NCBI GenBank assembly: GCA_039029455.1
Contig: JBCCGE010000003.1
Span: 1 to 64,000, forward strand
Length of the DNA: 64,000 nt
Direction: 5' to 3'
From: JBCCGE01 sp039029455
GTDB taxonomy: Bacteria; Pseudomonadota; Gammaproteobacteria; Arenicellales; Poriferihabitantaceae
How positions within the stretch are numbered: the stretch's first letter is position 1; the number at the start of each line of letters is the position of its first letter. A program made the position numbers and the translations under genes. Of this stretch, positions 26,127-35,920 are shown piece after piece. Under the pieces are notes generated by a model. It had not been told where the DNA came from and made no database searches. It worked only from the letters and a program-made list of their open reading frames with translations.

Positions 26127-26597
26127 TCAAAAGTACCGGCTTGTCAGCCAGCCTGCAAGTACTCCCAGCAACATCGCGATGGGGGCAAAAATCAAAGGAC
26201 CAATGACGAGCTCAATTCCGTGAGGCCAGCTCAGGAACTGTTTATCCGGCAAATACGATCGCCAGTGCGTTGTATTAGCCCAAACAATGATCAGGACAAT
26301 TGCAGTAACTCCACCAAAAAACATTGATCGCCTGTAATGAACCGAGCGGACGAATTTTCCGACTACCCACATCACCAGAGTCAACAGCAAAAGGGGCAAC
26401 AGCCCGAGAGCGCTGGTTATCAACAGATTTCCCTTTTTAACAACATACTGGTCAGCAACGGCTTTAGTCAGACTGGTGACATCCATGCCTTCCAGAAAAC
26501 CACTGAATATCATTGAGGCACCCGGCGCAATCAGAACTACTGCAGCAGCAACCAACCAATAGGAGCGCAGCGATTCAGTCGCATTCAGTTTGTTCAT
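26127..26597 (-). CDS. Hypothetical four-helix membrane protein
   Basis: About 156 residues beginning MNKLNATESLRSYW. Hydrophobic segments sit at about 13-32, 60-80, 91-107 and 130-150, with a basic loop between the second and third. No recognised family. It stands alone, with gaps of 175-190 bp on both sides and the same direction as its neighbours. An ATG at 26615 is an alternative start. Confidence 0.65.
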   Translation of the reverse strand: MNKLNATESLRSYWLVAAAVVLIAPGASMIFSGFLEGMDVTSLTKAVADQYVVKKGNLLITSALGLLPLLLLTLVMWVVGKFVRSVHYRRSMFFGGVTAIVLIIVWANTTHWRSYLPDKQFLSWPHGIELVIGPLIFAPIAMLLGVLAGWLTSRYF

Positions 26598-26785
26598 AGA
26601 AGCTAAGGACCACATTCCGGATTTTCAGCCCATTCTAAAGCAACGCGATCTGCGCAGCGGTCCGCAGGCGGACCCATAATAATCTAAACCGCTTTACGAA
26701 AACCGGAGGGGTAAACGCTGGTACGTTTCGACCGGATCCCCCGGGTCGGTTTCTGCTGCGGATCAAAAGCCCAGGTGACGAACAC

Positions 26786-27709
26786 TCAGCAGGTTCGGGA
26801 TGAACTTCGCCAGTCGGCGGCTTCCTGTAGCAGCCAGTGCCGAAATGCGGACACCTTACTTGTTTCTGCCAAACTGACGGGGCTGAGCAGATAATAAGAA
26901 AAAGATAATGATGTATTGAGCGCGGAATCAAAAGGATGCACCAGACGACCGGTCGCGATATCGTCGGCAACAAGAATATCGCCGACCAGCGCGATGCCCT
27001 GTGCTTCAATGGCCGCCAGTATCGCCATGGATTCCATCGTATAGTGCGGCCCGCGGGTTGGGTCGACATCCTTATAACCAGCGGCCAGCAACCACATCCG
27101 CCAGCTGGCCTCATCATCTTTCCAGTCGATGTGCAGCAGCGTATGGTGGCGCAGATTCTTTGGGTTTTTCAAACCGTATTCTCCGGTCATAAGCTCAGGG
27201 CTGCAAACCGGAGTGTTGATTGGACTAAACAAATGGTCTGAGCAGACTCCACCGTAGCCACCCGGTCCAAAGCGAATCGCAAGATCAGCCTCCCCTGCAG
27301 CCAGATTGACCCGAGTGTCGGTGCCGTCAATTCGAACTTCGATATCAGGATACAGGCTTCTAAATCGTTCCAGACGTGGAACCAGCCACTTTGCACCAAA
27401 GGATGGACTGACACTAACGGTAATCGAGCTGAAGTTATTGTGTTTGCGAATTTCGTCGACACCCTGGGCCAGCTTGTCAAAACCCTGGGCCAGAAGTGGC
27501 AGTGCAGACTGGCCCGCTTCCGTTAAACGCAGCGAACGTGTCAGTCTGAGAAATAGTGGTACACCCAGCTGTTCTTCGAGCACCTTTACATGATGACTGA
27601 TTGCACCCGGCGTCACATTCAGCTCGGCCGCAGCATTTTTAAAACTCAGATGACGGGCCGCGGACTCAAAAGCACGCAGTGCGTTCAGAGGAGGAAGTCG
27701 GCGATTCAC
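26786..27709 (-). CDS. LysR-family regulator, GcvA-like
   Basis: A 307-residue LTTR of the GcvA subgroup. It opens with RRLPPLNALRAFESAARHLSFKNAA, has the HTH continuation LNVTPGAISHHVKVLEEQLG, and the effector-domain VSVSPSFGAKWLVPRLERF and ADLAIRFGPGGYGG. GcvA-like proteins outside enterobacteria regulate diverse genes. Here the divergent DMT exporter gene at 27901 is the natural target. No gcv genes are nearby. Confidence 0.87.
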   Translation of the reverse strand: MNRRLPPLNALRAFESAARHLSFKNAAAELNVTPGAISHHVKVLEEQLGVPLFLRLTRSLRLTEAGQSALPLLAQGFDKLAQGVDEIRKHNNFSSITVSVSPSFGAKWLVPRLERFRSLYPDIEVRIDGTDTRVNLAAGEADLAIRFGPGGYGGVCSDHLFSPINTPVCSPELMTGEYGLKNPKNLRHHTLLHIDWKDDEASWRMWLLAAGYKDVDPTRGPHYTMESMAILAAIEAQGIALVGDILVADDIATGRLVHPFDSALNTSLSFSYYLLSPVSLAETSKVSAFRHWLLQEAADWRSSSRTC

Positions 27710-27900
27710 TATCTATAAACTAAATTTTCTAATGCATTAGACCAAAAATGCTGGTTTGTGCAAATCACATTTTCACGATTATTATCAATTGAAACAGCAA
27801 GAGATTTACTGAACACCCGATACCGTATCAAATTACAGATGAGAGATTCTAATCTATATATGATTCAGTCTGGACGTTCGGACCCAGCCTGGAGCGCGTT

Positions 27901-28770
27901 TTGCGACTAGGCACATACGGACTTGGCGTTGTTCTGGTCACAGTATCAGCAGTCGTTTTCAGCACTGCTGGCGTGTTTACAAAAGGAGTCGACGCGGGTG
28001 CCTGGGAAATTATCTTCTGGCGCGGGGTGTTTGCAGCTGCGTTTACCACTGCGTACATCATCTGCCAGCGATCGTTTCGACGGGATTATGTGATGATGGG
28101 CAAGAGTGGATGGGCTGTCGCCTTAATTGGTGCATCAGGCACTGCGGCGTTTATTCCCGCATTCAAGATGACGACGATGGCGAACGTGATGTTGATTTAC
28201 GCCTCCGCCCCACTTATCGCGTCGGTACTGGCCTGGATTTGGATTCGCGAGCGAATATCACTGCGCGTGCTTCTGGGTTGTATCGGCGCTATTGGCGGGG
28301 TGCTCATCATTGTTCGGGGTTCTGTGGGTCACGTGGACTTCAGAGGTGACTTGCTGGCGCTTTGGATGACTTTTGTGATGGCAACGCTGATGGTGATCTA
28401 TCGGCGATATCCGTCAACGCCGGCTGCCGGTCCTGCAGCGATGTCGTCGTTGGTTCTGCTTCCCATAGCGGTTGTGTTCAGCAATCCGTTTGCCGTCTCT
28501 TCGGCCGATTTTCTGGTGACTGCGGCATTCGGTCTGACATTTGCGATAGCGTCTGTTTCTCTTGCCGAGGGCATGAAGCGGTTGCCTGCCGGTGAAACAG
28601 CGCTGATAAGTGCTTTGGAAACTCCGCTAGCACCTGTATTTGGTTGGTTGCTGTTTGCAGAAATTCCTGCAGACAGTACTTTTCTCGGTGGTGCGATTAT
28701 TCTGATTGCGGTGCTGGCGACTCAGATTTATCCGTTATTCGCAGCAAGCAAATTCTCAAAACGCGATTGA
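27901..28770 (+). CDS. DMT superfamily (EamA) transporter
   Basis: An inner-membrane protein of 289 residues with ten hydrophobic helices in two EamA repeats (about 5-140 and 150-285). Repeat-end signatures are WIWIRERISLRVLLGCIGAIGGVLI and APVFGWLLFAEIPADS. It starts at a TTG at 27901, with GGAGCG 6 bp upstream as a ribosome-binding site. It is probably a metabolite exporter and is divergent from a GcvA-like regulator. Substrate unknown. Confidence 0.85.
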   Translation: MRLGTYGLGVVLVTVSAVVFSTAGVFTKGVDAGAWEIIFWRGVFAAAFTTAYIICQRSFRRDYVMMGKSGWAVALIGASGTAAFIPAFKMTTMANVMLIYASAPLIASVLAWIWIRERISLRVLLGCIGAIGGVLIIVRGSVGHVDFRGDLLALWMTFVMATLMVIYRRYPSTPAAGPAAMSSLVLLPIAVVFSNPFAVSSADFLVTAAFGLTFAIASVSLAEGMKRLPAGETALISALETPLAPVFGWLLFAEIPADSTFLGGAIILIAVLATQIYPLFAASKFSKRD

Positions 28771-28909
28771 GTTCATCCGCATAACAACGGAAAAAAGATA
28801 GGGTTATACATTGGATAGGCAACTGGAAGTTTGCGGTGTCGTCTTCAATGATTTAGAGTGAGCCCCGTAAATTCCTGACGGTCTCAACGGGGCGTAATAA
28901 AACCAGACT

Positions 28910-30370
28910 TTAAAGTCTCTCCTGAAACCACAGACGAGCCTGTGTGATCGACTCACTAACTTCGGCGTCCTGATCATAGAAGCTGAATTGGTGGAACGGT
29001 GATTCCAGTTCGGTTTCGATCCAGTGCAGCTTTTTGTCGTCGCTTGCAATGTTCTCATAGTATTTACGTGTGTATTGCGGCAACACCGCGCCGTCAGAGT
29101 GAATCATCAGAGTTGGTGTTTTCAGGGCTTTCGCAGACGGCATCGGATCGATAGTCAGCCAGTCTTCCCACGTCATTACCGCAAACTTATCGGCATTCCA
29201 CTCCGGAACCGCTCCGCGATCAGGGTTCAAATAATAATCATAAGGACCGAACATTGCCGCTGTTTCATCTGTGGTTGAAATGCTTGGTATGTATTGCATA
29301 TTGCCGGTACTGGCATAAAGTTTCTTTGCAGACCGTGCAGCATCAATTTTCGACTGCACGCCTTCTTCGCCGCCGTAAAACAGTTTTACCGCTTCAGAAT
29401 CATGGAGCCATGAAGCCGTGGTGACCACCGACCTGATCCGATTGTCCTCAGCTGCCGCCATTAATGTGTACATTGACCCGGCACAGATTCCCAATGCGCC
29501 AATTCGGTTGCCGTCAACATCGGCCAGACTTTGCAGAAACGTCACGGCGTTTCTAATATCCTCAATTTTCTGTTGTGGGTTTTCGTAAAAACGGGTGTCT
29601 CCGCCGCTTTCACCAAAATTTCGGTGGTCAAATGCAAGAGTAATAAAGTCTCTGCCGGCCAGTTTGCCGGCGTACAGACCGGACATCTGCTCCTTTACTG
29701 TCGTCCAGCTTCCGGAAACCACGATAGCCGGGTATTGTTTCTCAGGATCATAGTTGGCTGGCAGATAAAGATTTCCCACGATGGAATCTCCCGCGCTGTC
29801 AAACTCTACCTTCCGAATTTGTCGACCTGCACCTGTTTCCGTAGCGTCTGCATTTCGTTCATTCATCTCAATAACCTCGTTTAAAAAATTCAGATTTCCC
29901 TTTTGGCCATGCATGATCAGAGTCTTACTCATGATTTTCCACTGACCACTCTCAAAGACAAGCTTGTGGTGATAGCGACCGTAAGCGTCCCAGTACTCCA
30001 GTCCATCTGCATTATGGCTGGCGTAGACGTGAGAATATGACTCAGCCTGGTTGCCTTCCACATGGATTTCAAAATTACTGAGCAGATGGTGAGTGTCGAC
30101 TTTCTGCAACAACTGCTTCCATCCATCTACAAGTTCCGACGCCGTGGTGAGTCCGCCCGGCTGACCGGAAAGACTGGAATAGTCTACAAATACATCCTCT
30201 TTGAATTGATCGCGAGCGGTATCCCATTGTTTGGTATCAATCGCGTTGATCATTCGAACAATGTTTTGTCTGATCTGATCGCTTGCTTTGGAACCTGCAC
30301 TTGATGACACCGGAGACAGCATTACTGCGGTCGAAAAGAGCAGGATCGGTACAATTTTGAAAGTAGTCAT
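28910..30370 (-). CDS. Secreted NTF2-like/alpha-beta hydrolase fusion
   Basis: A 486-residue protein with a Sec signal (about 1-25, cleaved near SSAGS). An NTF2/SnoaL-like domain of about 150 residues follows (IRQNIVRMINAIDTKQWDTA to WKIMSKTLIMHG). Then comes an alpha/beta hydrolase of the YcjY/dienelactone type (about 185-486). The nucleophile elbow reads GICAGSM, with Cys where Ser is common. A late GAVLPQ segment holds the Asp region and HQF the likely His. The fusion is unusual. It lies downstream of an AraC-type regulator. Substrate unknown; possibly esters or lactones in the periplasm. Confidence 0.8.
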   Translation of the reverse strand: MTTFKIVPILLFSTAVMLSPVSSSAGSKASDQIRQNIVRMINAIDTKQWDTARDQFKEDVFVDYSSLSGQPGGLTTASELVDGWKQLLQKVDTHHLLSNFEIHVEGNQAESYSHVYASHNADGLEYWDAYGRYHHKLVFESGQWKIMSKTLIMHGQKGNLNFLNEVIEMNERNADATETGAGRQIRKVEFDSAGDSIVGNLYLPANYDPEKQYPAIVVSGSWTTVKEQMSGLYAGKLAGRDFITLAFDHRNFGESGGDTRFYENPQQKIEDIRNAVTFLQSLADVDGNRIGALGICAGSMYTLMAAAEDNRIRSVVTTASWLHDSEAVKLFYGGEEGVQSKIDAARSAKKLYASTGNMQYIPSISTTDETAAMFGPYDYYLNPDRGAVPEWNADKFAVMTWEDWLTIDPMPSAKALKTPTLMIHSDGAVLPQYTRKYYENIASDDKKLHWIETELESPFHQFSFYDQDAEVSESITQARLWFQERL

Positions 30371-30500
30371 CGTTTATCCCCTGTCTGTATTTAACGGCTG
30401 ATAAGCCGGGTCCGACCGGTTTTTCAGCAGGAATAAAAATGTACCAATGGTTGATTAGAATGGATTGAAGATTACTGCTTGATGTTTTGTATTTTCTTGC

Positions 30501-31412
30501 TCAGGACTTTCCCGCAAATTGCTTTTGAAACTGGCCGGGAGTTATGCCGAAATGGCTTTTGAACGCTCTGGTGAAATGCGACTGGTCTGTAAAGCCGAGG
30601 TTCAATGCCACAGACGCAATATCGTTTTGCGGCATTGCCAGCATCAGTTCAGACTTCTCCAGCCGCTTTTGCAAGAGATACTGATAGGGGGTAATACCTG
30701 TCAGCTTTTTGAATTCGCGCAAAAAATAATATTTGCTGCACCCAAGTAAATCGGCCAGGTCATCTACCATCACCGGTTCGCTGACATGGGAATCAATATA
30801 AGCACTGACCTTATCGACCTGAATCTGGTCGAATTTTGACAGCGACGACTGCGCGTTCTGAAGATCCGGGTAGTTTGAATAGTTTTGAATGTAATGTGTC
30901 GCTAGCAGCGATAACAGATTCCTGAGATAGGTGTATCCATTTCGACCGGCGGCTTCGGCCTCTACAACGAACAACTCAATAATGCCCTTTATCGTCTGGT
31001 CCTGAACGTTGTAGTTGTTCAAAAAGCGCAGCTGGTGTTTTTTTATGCTGGTTGTGCAGTTCTCCAGAAATGTTTCTTCTTCTATCGCGAGGATGACAAA
31101 ATAACACGGCTCATCAATAGTATGAGAAAAAGCACTGTTCGGAGGATTAATCCAGATGTCTCCCGGACTGGTTTTCAGCGCTCTCAGCCCGACGTCGGTT
31201 CTGACACTCCAGTGCAGATCCTGTTGGAGCGCCAAAGCAAAATAAAAATAAGGAGTGTAGACATCTGTTGGATAAAAGTGTGGTGAGCTCCCCTGTTCCA
31301 GAATAACTCCCGACCAGTCCAGACCGTCACTGGAAAAATTAATCTCCAGAACTTCGCCACAATTGGAAAGACTGTCGGTTGCGTGATCGAAAAATTTCAG
31401 TCTGCTCTTCAT
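30501..31412 (-). CDS. AraC-family transcriptional regulator
   Basis: 303 residues. The N-terminal ~180 form a cupin-like sensing domain. The C-terminal ~100 hold the double helix-turn-helix (VDDLADLLGCSKYYFLREFKKLTG, then ASVALNLGFTDQSHFTRAFKSHFGITPGQF). It is in the same direction as the hydrolase fusion 130 bp downstream and follows the nitronate monooxygenase gene, so either neighbour may be a target. Effector unknown. Confidence 0.88.
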   Translation of the reverse strand: MKSRLKFFDHATDSLSNCGEVLEINFSSDGLDWSGVILEQGSSPHFYPTDVYTPYFYFALALQQDLHWSVRTDVGLRALKTSPGDIWINPPNSAFSHTIDEPCYFVILAIEEETFLENCTTSIKKHQLRFLNNYNVQDQTIKGIIELFVVEAEAAGRNGYTYLRNLLSLLATHYIQNYSNYPDLQNAQSSLSKFDQIQVDKVSAYIDSHVSEPVMVDDLADLLGCSKYYFLREFKKLTGITPYQYLLQKRLEKSELMLAMPQNDIASVALNLGFTDQSHFTRAFKSHFGITPGQFQKQFAGKS

Positions 31413-31505
31413 ACTGACTAAATACTGATTAGCATTAATGAACCTGCAGCCCGCGGGATGCTTTAATTTCTCGCAGTTCGCAGCCAGCAGAACCTGTTGT
31501 TCTGT

Positions 31506-32612
31506 TTACTCGCATACCGTCGTCGGCTGCTGTAATCTGGAAGACAGTTCGAGGAAGCGTTCTCCAGCCTCCGCAATCAGTCGCTGCGTTATGCGCACAG
31601 CCGATTGTGACTGTCCCAGCCCGGCAGATTGCCCGCTCAGGTAAGAAGAGAACTCCGTCGAGCCATCGGCTTCTGCCTTCACTTTGAACTGCGAGAGCAC
31701 ACCATAACCCATGGGAAAGGTCATAGGCTGCGCGTGAATCGGGCCAAGCTCACGGGTTAGTCGGGTGGCGAAGCCACGAGCCGGTCTTCCGGAGAACACG
31801 TTGGTCAGAACGGTACCATTGTCGGGCGCCGCGGCCAGCTTTTGGCGATGAAAGTCGTTGGCCCATGACTCGTCAGCGAAAAGATACGCGGTACCAATCT
31901 GCACAGCGGATGCACCCAGTGCGAAAGCCGCCGCTATACCGCGGCCATCGCCGATACCACCCGCTGCGATCACCGGAACACTGACGGCATCGACAACCTG
32001 CGGTACCAGCGCCATTGTGCCCGCCTGCTCCGCAACAGTTTTGGACAAAAACATCCCGCGATGACCGCCCGCCTCGGTACCCTGCGCAATTACTGCATCA
32101 CAGCCGTGCTGTTCCAGCCAGATAGCTTCCTCGACGGTATTGGCTGAGCTGATCACTCGACATCCGGCGGCTTTAACCCGTTCGACCAGTTTTGATTCCG
32201 GAAGACCGAAATGAAAGCTGGCGACTGCAGGGCGAATGTCTTCAATCAGCTGGCAGTGTTCCTCTCCAAAAGGAACCTTGTTTGACGACTCCGCGCCGAG
32301 ACTCGGAGTGATGTCGAGCTCCTCGCAGTAAGGTTCAAACTCGTCCAGCCACTGTTTTTCGACCTTCACATCATGTTCCTTAAACGAATGACAGAAAAAG
32401 TTGAGGCTGAACGGTTTGCCGGAATTTTTGTGCACGTCGGAGGCGTGTTTGCGGATGGCTTCAACCGACAGCCCGGCGCAGGGCAGAGAACCCAAACCAC
32501 CTGAATTACACACTTCTATGGCAAGTTCCGGACCAGCGGAACCAGCCATTGGCGCAAGGACAATCGGGTGTTCGATTCCAAACATTTCAGCTATTCGCGT
32601 GTCGGGCGACAT
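31506..32612 (-). CDS. Nitronate monooxygenase (NPD family)
   Basis: A 368-residue FMN-dependent TIM-barrel enzyme. Family features are the opening IEHPIVLAPMAGSAGPELA, the flavin-binding VIAAGGIGDGRGIAAAFALGASAVQIGT, and GTEAGGHRG with the catalytic His region. It oxidises nitronates such as propionate-3-nitronate in characterised class I members. It may also be an enoyl-reductase-like relative. It precedes the AraC gene with a 93-bp gap. Confidence 0.87.
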   Translation of the reverse strand: MSPDTRIAEMFGIEHPIVLAPMAGSAGPELAIEVCNSGGLGSLPCAGLSVEAIRKHASDVHKNSGKPFSLNFFCHSFKEHDVKVEKQWLDEFEPYCEELDITPSLGAESSNKVPFGEEHCQLIEDIRPAVASFHFGLPESKLVERVKAAGCRVISSANTVEEAIWLEQHGCDAVIAQGTEAGGHRGMFLSKTVAEQAGTMALVPQVVDAVSVPVIAAGGIGDGRGIAAAFALGASAVQIGTAYLFADESWANDFHRQKLAAAPDNGTVLTNVFSGRPARGFATRLTRELGPIHAQPMTFPMGYGVLSQFKVKAEADGSTEFSSYLSGQSAGLGQSQSAVRITQRLIAEAGERFLELSSRLQQPTTVCE

Positions 32613-32733
32613 AACTATTTCCCCTTATGTTTCGGTTGAAGGTGTTCTCGGTTTTTCCGAACCTTACCACTTTCCATGTTGTTTAAACCGGGCACTAATC
32701 CCGGGTCGGTTACAGACAGAATGAATACTGATG

Positions 32734-34104
32734 TCAGTCCAGCGAGAACAGGGTGCTGCGGACACCGTGAAAACTGTTCCAGGCGAACCAGTAGGCTAAA
32801 CGACCCGGGAGCCGGGGTAAACGATCATCGTCAGTCACCGAGTCCAGTGAATTTTCTGACAGTTGCCATGCCCGGCCGTCGGTCGAGTAGAAACGACCGC
32901 GGGCATCGGGCGTGCCCAGAAAGGTGACATCAGCAGGTTTCAGATACGCGCGTACAGTTCTCGATTCATACGATCCAATCAGTACGATCGAATTAATGCC
33001 GATTTGATCGTTAATGACAGTTTGCTGTGCAAATGCAGACAGAGGCCAGGCACGCGCGGCGCCCGTTGTCAGAAGCCCAAATACACGATCTTTGCGCTGC
33101 AATACAGACTCATCATCAACAAATACGGGAAACATAAGGTCCGGGCTTGCGAAGTAATCCTTGTATGCCTGACCACTGCCATAGTCACGGTTAAAGCCCG
33201 TTTTCAAAGACAGTACTTTGGTGTTCGGGTGTTGTTGTCGCCACGAATACCAGGTCGTTGTGGTCATAGGACGGACGCTAAGCCTGATTCCGGAGCCTGC
33301 GAGTTCCCCGGATACCGGATGACCGGTGAACTGGTTCCACAGACTTCGCGTTTGCCGGTCATACATCAGCTTGTTTGAACGGTACAGCAGACCCGACGAT
33401 CCGAATGTGAATGGTTCTTCGTTGGCCAGCGTTTTTCCCTCATACAAAATGCCCGCGCCGCAGAGTGTGCAGTAAGCCAATGAAACGGGAACTCCGCCAA
33501 CAACATCGTTCAGCATTTCGTGCCAACCCAGAATCCGGAGCGGATAGGCGCGTTGGTCGCCGTTAATTTCAACGCCAAAAACCAGATCGTCATCCAGCAG
33601 GTAATCAGCCTCCGCCGCTGTTGACATCGCCGGCGCGTCCAGCGGCACAATCTCGTCCAGACGAACTCCGCCCCAGTGAACTTCCTCAAGTCGAATCTCA
33701 AGTGGTTTGACAGAGCCATCGGGATTGTCAAAAAAATCGAGAAAGCGACGATCGGTATTTCCCAGGAACCGAAGCTTCAGATCGCGAAAGCTCGGGTCCG
33801 GCACAACTTCAGGATGTTGCTCCTGCCAGTCGTAGGCATCATGCCAGGTCGCAATTGTTTCGCCGGTTAGTGCGGAGAGCGCTTTAGCAACATGGATATT
33901 GTCGCCCGTAAGACGCATCGCCAGAACCAGCGTTGGAATGAGTGACCGATCGCCCCGTGCAACAAGACTATCGACAATGTGCTTTTTTTCTTCACCCTGA
34001 ACTGAAAACAACTGTAGTGACAGACTCTCTATGGTGTTCTGTTCAGCGGCAAACCCTGACTGAGAGATCATTGCGGTAAACAATGCAAATACAAATGCTT
34101 TCAA
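32734..34104 (-). CDS. Secreted DUF3179 protein
   Basis: A 456-residue protein with a Sec signal (about 1-19, cleaved after GFA). A HEAT-like helical region (about 20-110) is followed by the DUF3179 core: AYPLRILGWHEMLND, VSLAYCTLCGAGI with the CxxC pair, TFGSSGLLYRSNKLMYDRQTRSLWNQFTG and AWPLSAF. The conserved Cys pair suggests metal or disulfide chemistry in the periplasm; family function is not established. It stands alone on the minus strand. Confidence 0.85.
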   Translation of the reverse strand: MKAFVFALFTAMISQSGFAAEQNTIESLSLQLFSVQGEEKKHIVDSLVARGDRSLIPTLVLAMRLTGDNIHVAKALSALTGETIATWHDAYDWQEQHPEVVPDPSFRDLKLRFLGNTDRRFLDFFDNPDGSVKPLEIRLEEVHWGGVRLDEIVPLDAPAMSTAAEADYLLDDDLVFGVEINGDQRAYPLRILGWHEMLNDVVGGVPVSLAYCTLCGAGILYEGKTLANEEPFTFGSSGLLYRSNKLMYDRQTRSLWNQFTGHPVSGELAGSGIRLSVRPMTTTTWYSWRQQHPNTKVLSLKTGFNRDYGSGQAYKDYFASPDLMFPVFVDDESVLQRKDRVFGLLTTGAARAWPLSAFAQQTVINDQIGINSIVLIGSYESRTVRAYLKPADVTFLGTPDARGRFYSTDGRAWQLSENSLDSVTDDDRLPRLPGRLAYWFAWNSFHGVRSTLFSLD

Positions 34105-34317
34105 GACTGGTCGACTCTATGAATCCAAACAATCAGACACTTAATGCTTAACCTGGGTTCATTATTTTACTGATTCAGCAGCTCTTGAACCCTGACGCGT
34201 GGGTCTGCCTCGGAATTTAATTTTGTGATCTGTTTAACAGAATTAGTTCGGAAGTTGTGATTAGATTTCATCTACGAATCGAATTACAAACTCACACCAG
34301 ACAAAAGGAGAATCCAC

Positions 34318-34962
34318 ATGACCGTGTTTTTTGATCGAATCATCCAAAATCTGGAACGGCAGATAGATCGTTTCCCCGTCACCCGACTCATTGAACAGCA
34401 TGTCTGTTTGCACAATGTGTCTAAAACCTTTGAAGTCGAACTTCTACAGGATGTGCCCAGATTTCAGATTTGTCAGGGTGACCAGTGTTCGAATGTAAAA
34501 GACAACTGGGGATTTGGGTCCGCCGCATTGATTTCATACAATTGTGACAGTCCGTTGAGCGAAAGGCTGTTATCTACCCTTGAAGGGTCGTATGTGTCAG
34601 CCGGAGTGGTTTTTGGCAATGAGTTCAGACGCGGTGTGCAGGTCGGACGGGTGTATTTCCGCGATCTGAATCAGCATCAGACCGGCCGTGGGATCATGTC
34701 AGGCAACTCCAACATTCAGAGCCACCATCAACCGATTTACGATGACCCAAAGTGCGACTCATCAGCGTACATGGACGGCGAGTTCAGGGGTGTTCTTGAA
34801 GATCCGATATCGAATGAGAAGTGCATTTTGGCCGTGCAGTATTCAATGAAATATGAATACAGTGAATCGCGGCACGAGGGCACCATCTCTGGCATCCTGG
34901 AAGGGTCTATCGTTTGCGAATGTGCGCCTTCAGACCACCATGAAGACAAAACCAAAAAATAG
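34318..34962 (+). CDS. Hypothetical protein, no family recognised
   Basis: 214 residues, no signal peptide or membrane segment, eight cysteines mostly in pairs (QICQGDQC, CDSSAYM, VCECAP). GGAG lies 8 bp before the ATG (AAAAGGAGAATCCACATG), a strong ribosome-binding site that supports real expression. Sequence composition suits a soluble beta-rich protein. The gene is isolated between the DUF3179 and PfpI genes. No function can be proposed. Confidence 0.65.
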   Translation: MTVFFDRIIQNLERQIDRFPVTRLIEQHVCLHNVSKTFEVELLQDVPRFQICQGDQCSNVKDNWGFGSAALISYNCDSPLSERLLSTLEGSYVSAGVVFGNEFRRGVQVGRVYFRDLNQHQTGRGIMSGNSNIQSHHQPIYDDPKCDSSAYMDGEFRGVLEDPISNEKCILAVQYSMKYEYSESRHEGTISGILEGSIVCECAPSDHHEDKTKK

Positions 34963-35048
34963 CCGGAGATGCTGCGACCCCAATCAGCGATCGCGAGGAG
35001 AGCCTGTTGGATGGAAGCGGTGGGAATCTGATTAACTCAGCGAGCGAA

Positions 35049-35663
35049 TCAGTCGGTTACCAGTCCTGCGCGGGCGGCGAACGGATCCCAGTCGGGATCG
35101 TCGTGCCATTCGTATTCACTTCCCTCCGCCATATCGACAGCAACCTCGGGTCCAAACAGATGCGCCAGAACAGCCAGCGCCATATCGATGCCCGCGGATA
35201 CACCGGATGAGGTGAAAAACTTGCCATCTTCAACCCAGCGGGCCTTTTTGACCCAGTCTACTTTTGGGCCGAGATGGATGGTGTCACTAAAATCGATCTT
35301 GTTGGTTGTTGCTCTGTGGCCATCCAGAACGCCCGTGGTCGCAAGCAGAATACTGCCGGTGCATACCGTCATTACAAGCTCTGCGCGATCTGTCGTCTGC
35401 ACAATCCATTGTGCAATATTGCTTTTCTTTGCTGCATCCAGAGCGCTGTCACCGCCGGGAATAAACAGCAGGTCATAGTCGGTGCCATCGTTCAGAGTTT
35501 TATCAACACACAACCTCTGTCCGTGCACACTGGGCACGGCATCCAGAGTTTCAGCCACTATAGTGATCTCAATATCGTTGCGCATACTGCCCAGCATTTC
35601 CAGGGGTCCAAACAGATCAAGAGTCTGGAAGCCGGGAAAAATCAGAACTGCAAGTGATTTCAT
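35049..35663 (-). CDS. DJ-1/PfpI family protein
   Basis: A 204-residue class I glutamine-amidotransferase-like protein. It opens MKSLAVLIFPGFQTLDLFGP, has the conserved Cys elbow LVMTVCTGSILLATTG (C101) and the helix ATTNKIDFSD. Members include isonitrile hydratases, chaperone/deglycase-like proteins and regulators without HTH; no AraC domain is fused here. Isonitrile hydratase-like activity is possible from the opening, but not proven. Confidence 0.85.
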   Translation of the reverse strand: MKSLAVLIFPGFQTLDLFGPLEMLGSMRNDIEITIVAETLDAVPSVHGQRLCVDKTLNDGTDYDLLFIPGGDSALDAAKKSNIAQWIVQTTDRAELVMTVCTGSILLATTGVLDGHRATTNKIDFSDTIHLGPKVDWVKKARWVEDGKFFTSSGVSAGIDMALAVLAHLFGPEVAVDMAEGSEYEWHDDPDWDPFAARAGLVTD

Positions 35664-35920
35664 AGGTGTCTCCTGAATATGAGTATGTCGTTAATTTGAA
35701 CAGGAATGAACATTCGGGCCGACGCCAGCCCCGGACGTTTTTAACAAATTGCCATCGTTGAGTTTATCCAGAACCGATTGGTTTATCCCGGATCGATACC
35801 CTATTTTTTGCGGGCACTTTAAAGCACAACAGATATGAATTGAAGACTGGCTTTTCCGCAATTTTGAGGCTTTTGATTATTACAAAACACGACGCTAGAA
35901 GGGTTGCCGAATCGAAAAAA

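Noticed and set aside
26659..26674. GGTCCG/CGGACC hairpin
   Set aside because: A short stem without a T-tract near the LysR stop. Not called as a terminator.
28862..28895. GCCCCGT/ACGGGGC stem between convergent genes
   Set aside because: A loop of about 20 bases and no T-tract on either strand make it too weak for a terminator call.
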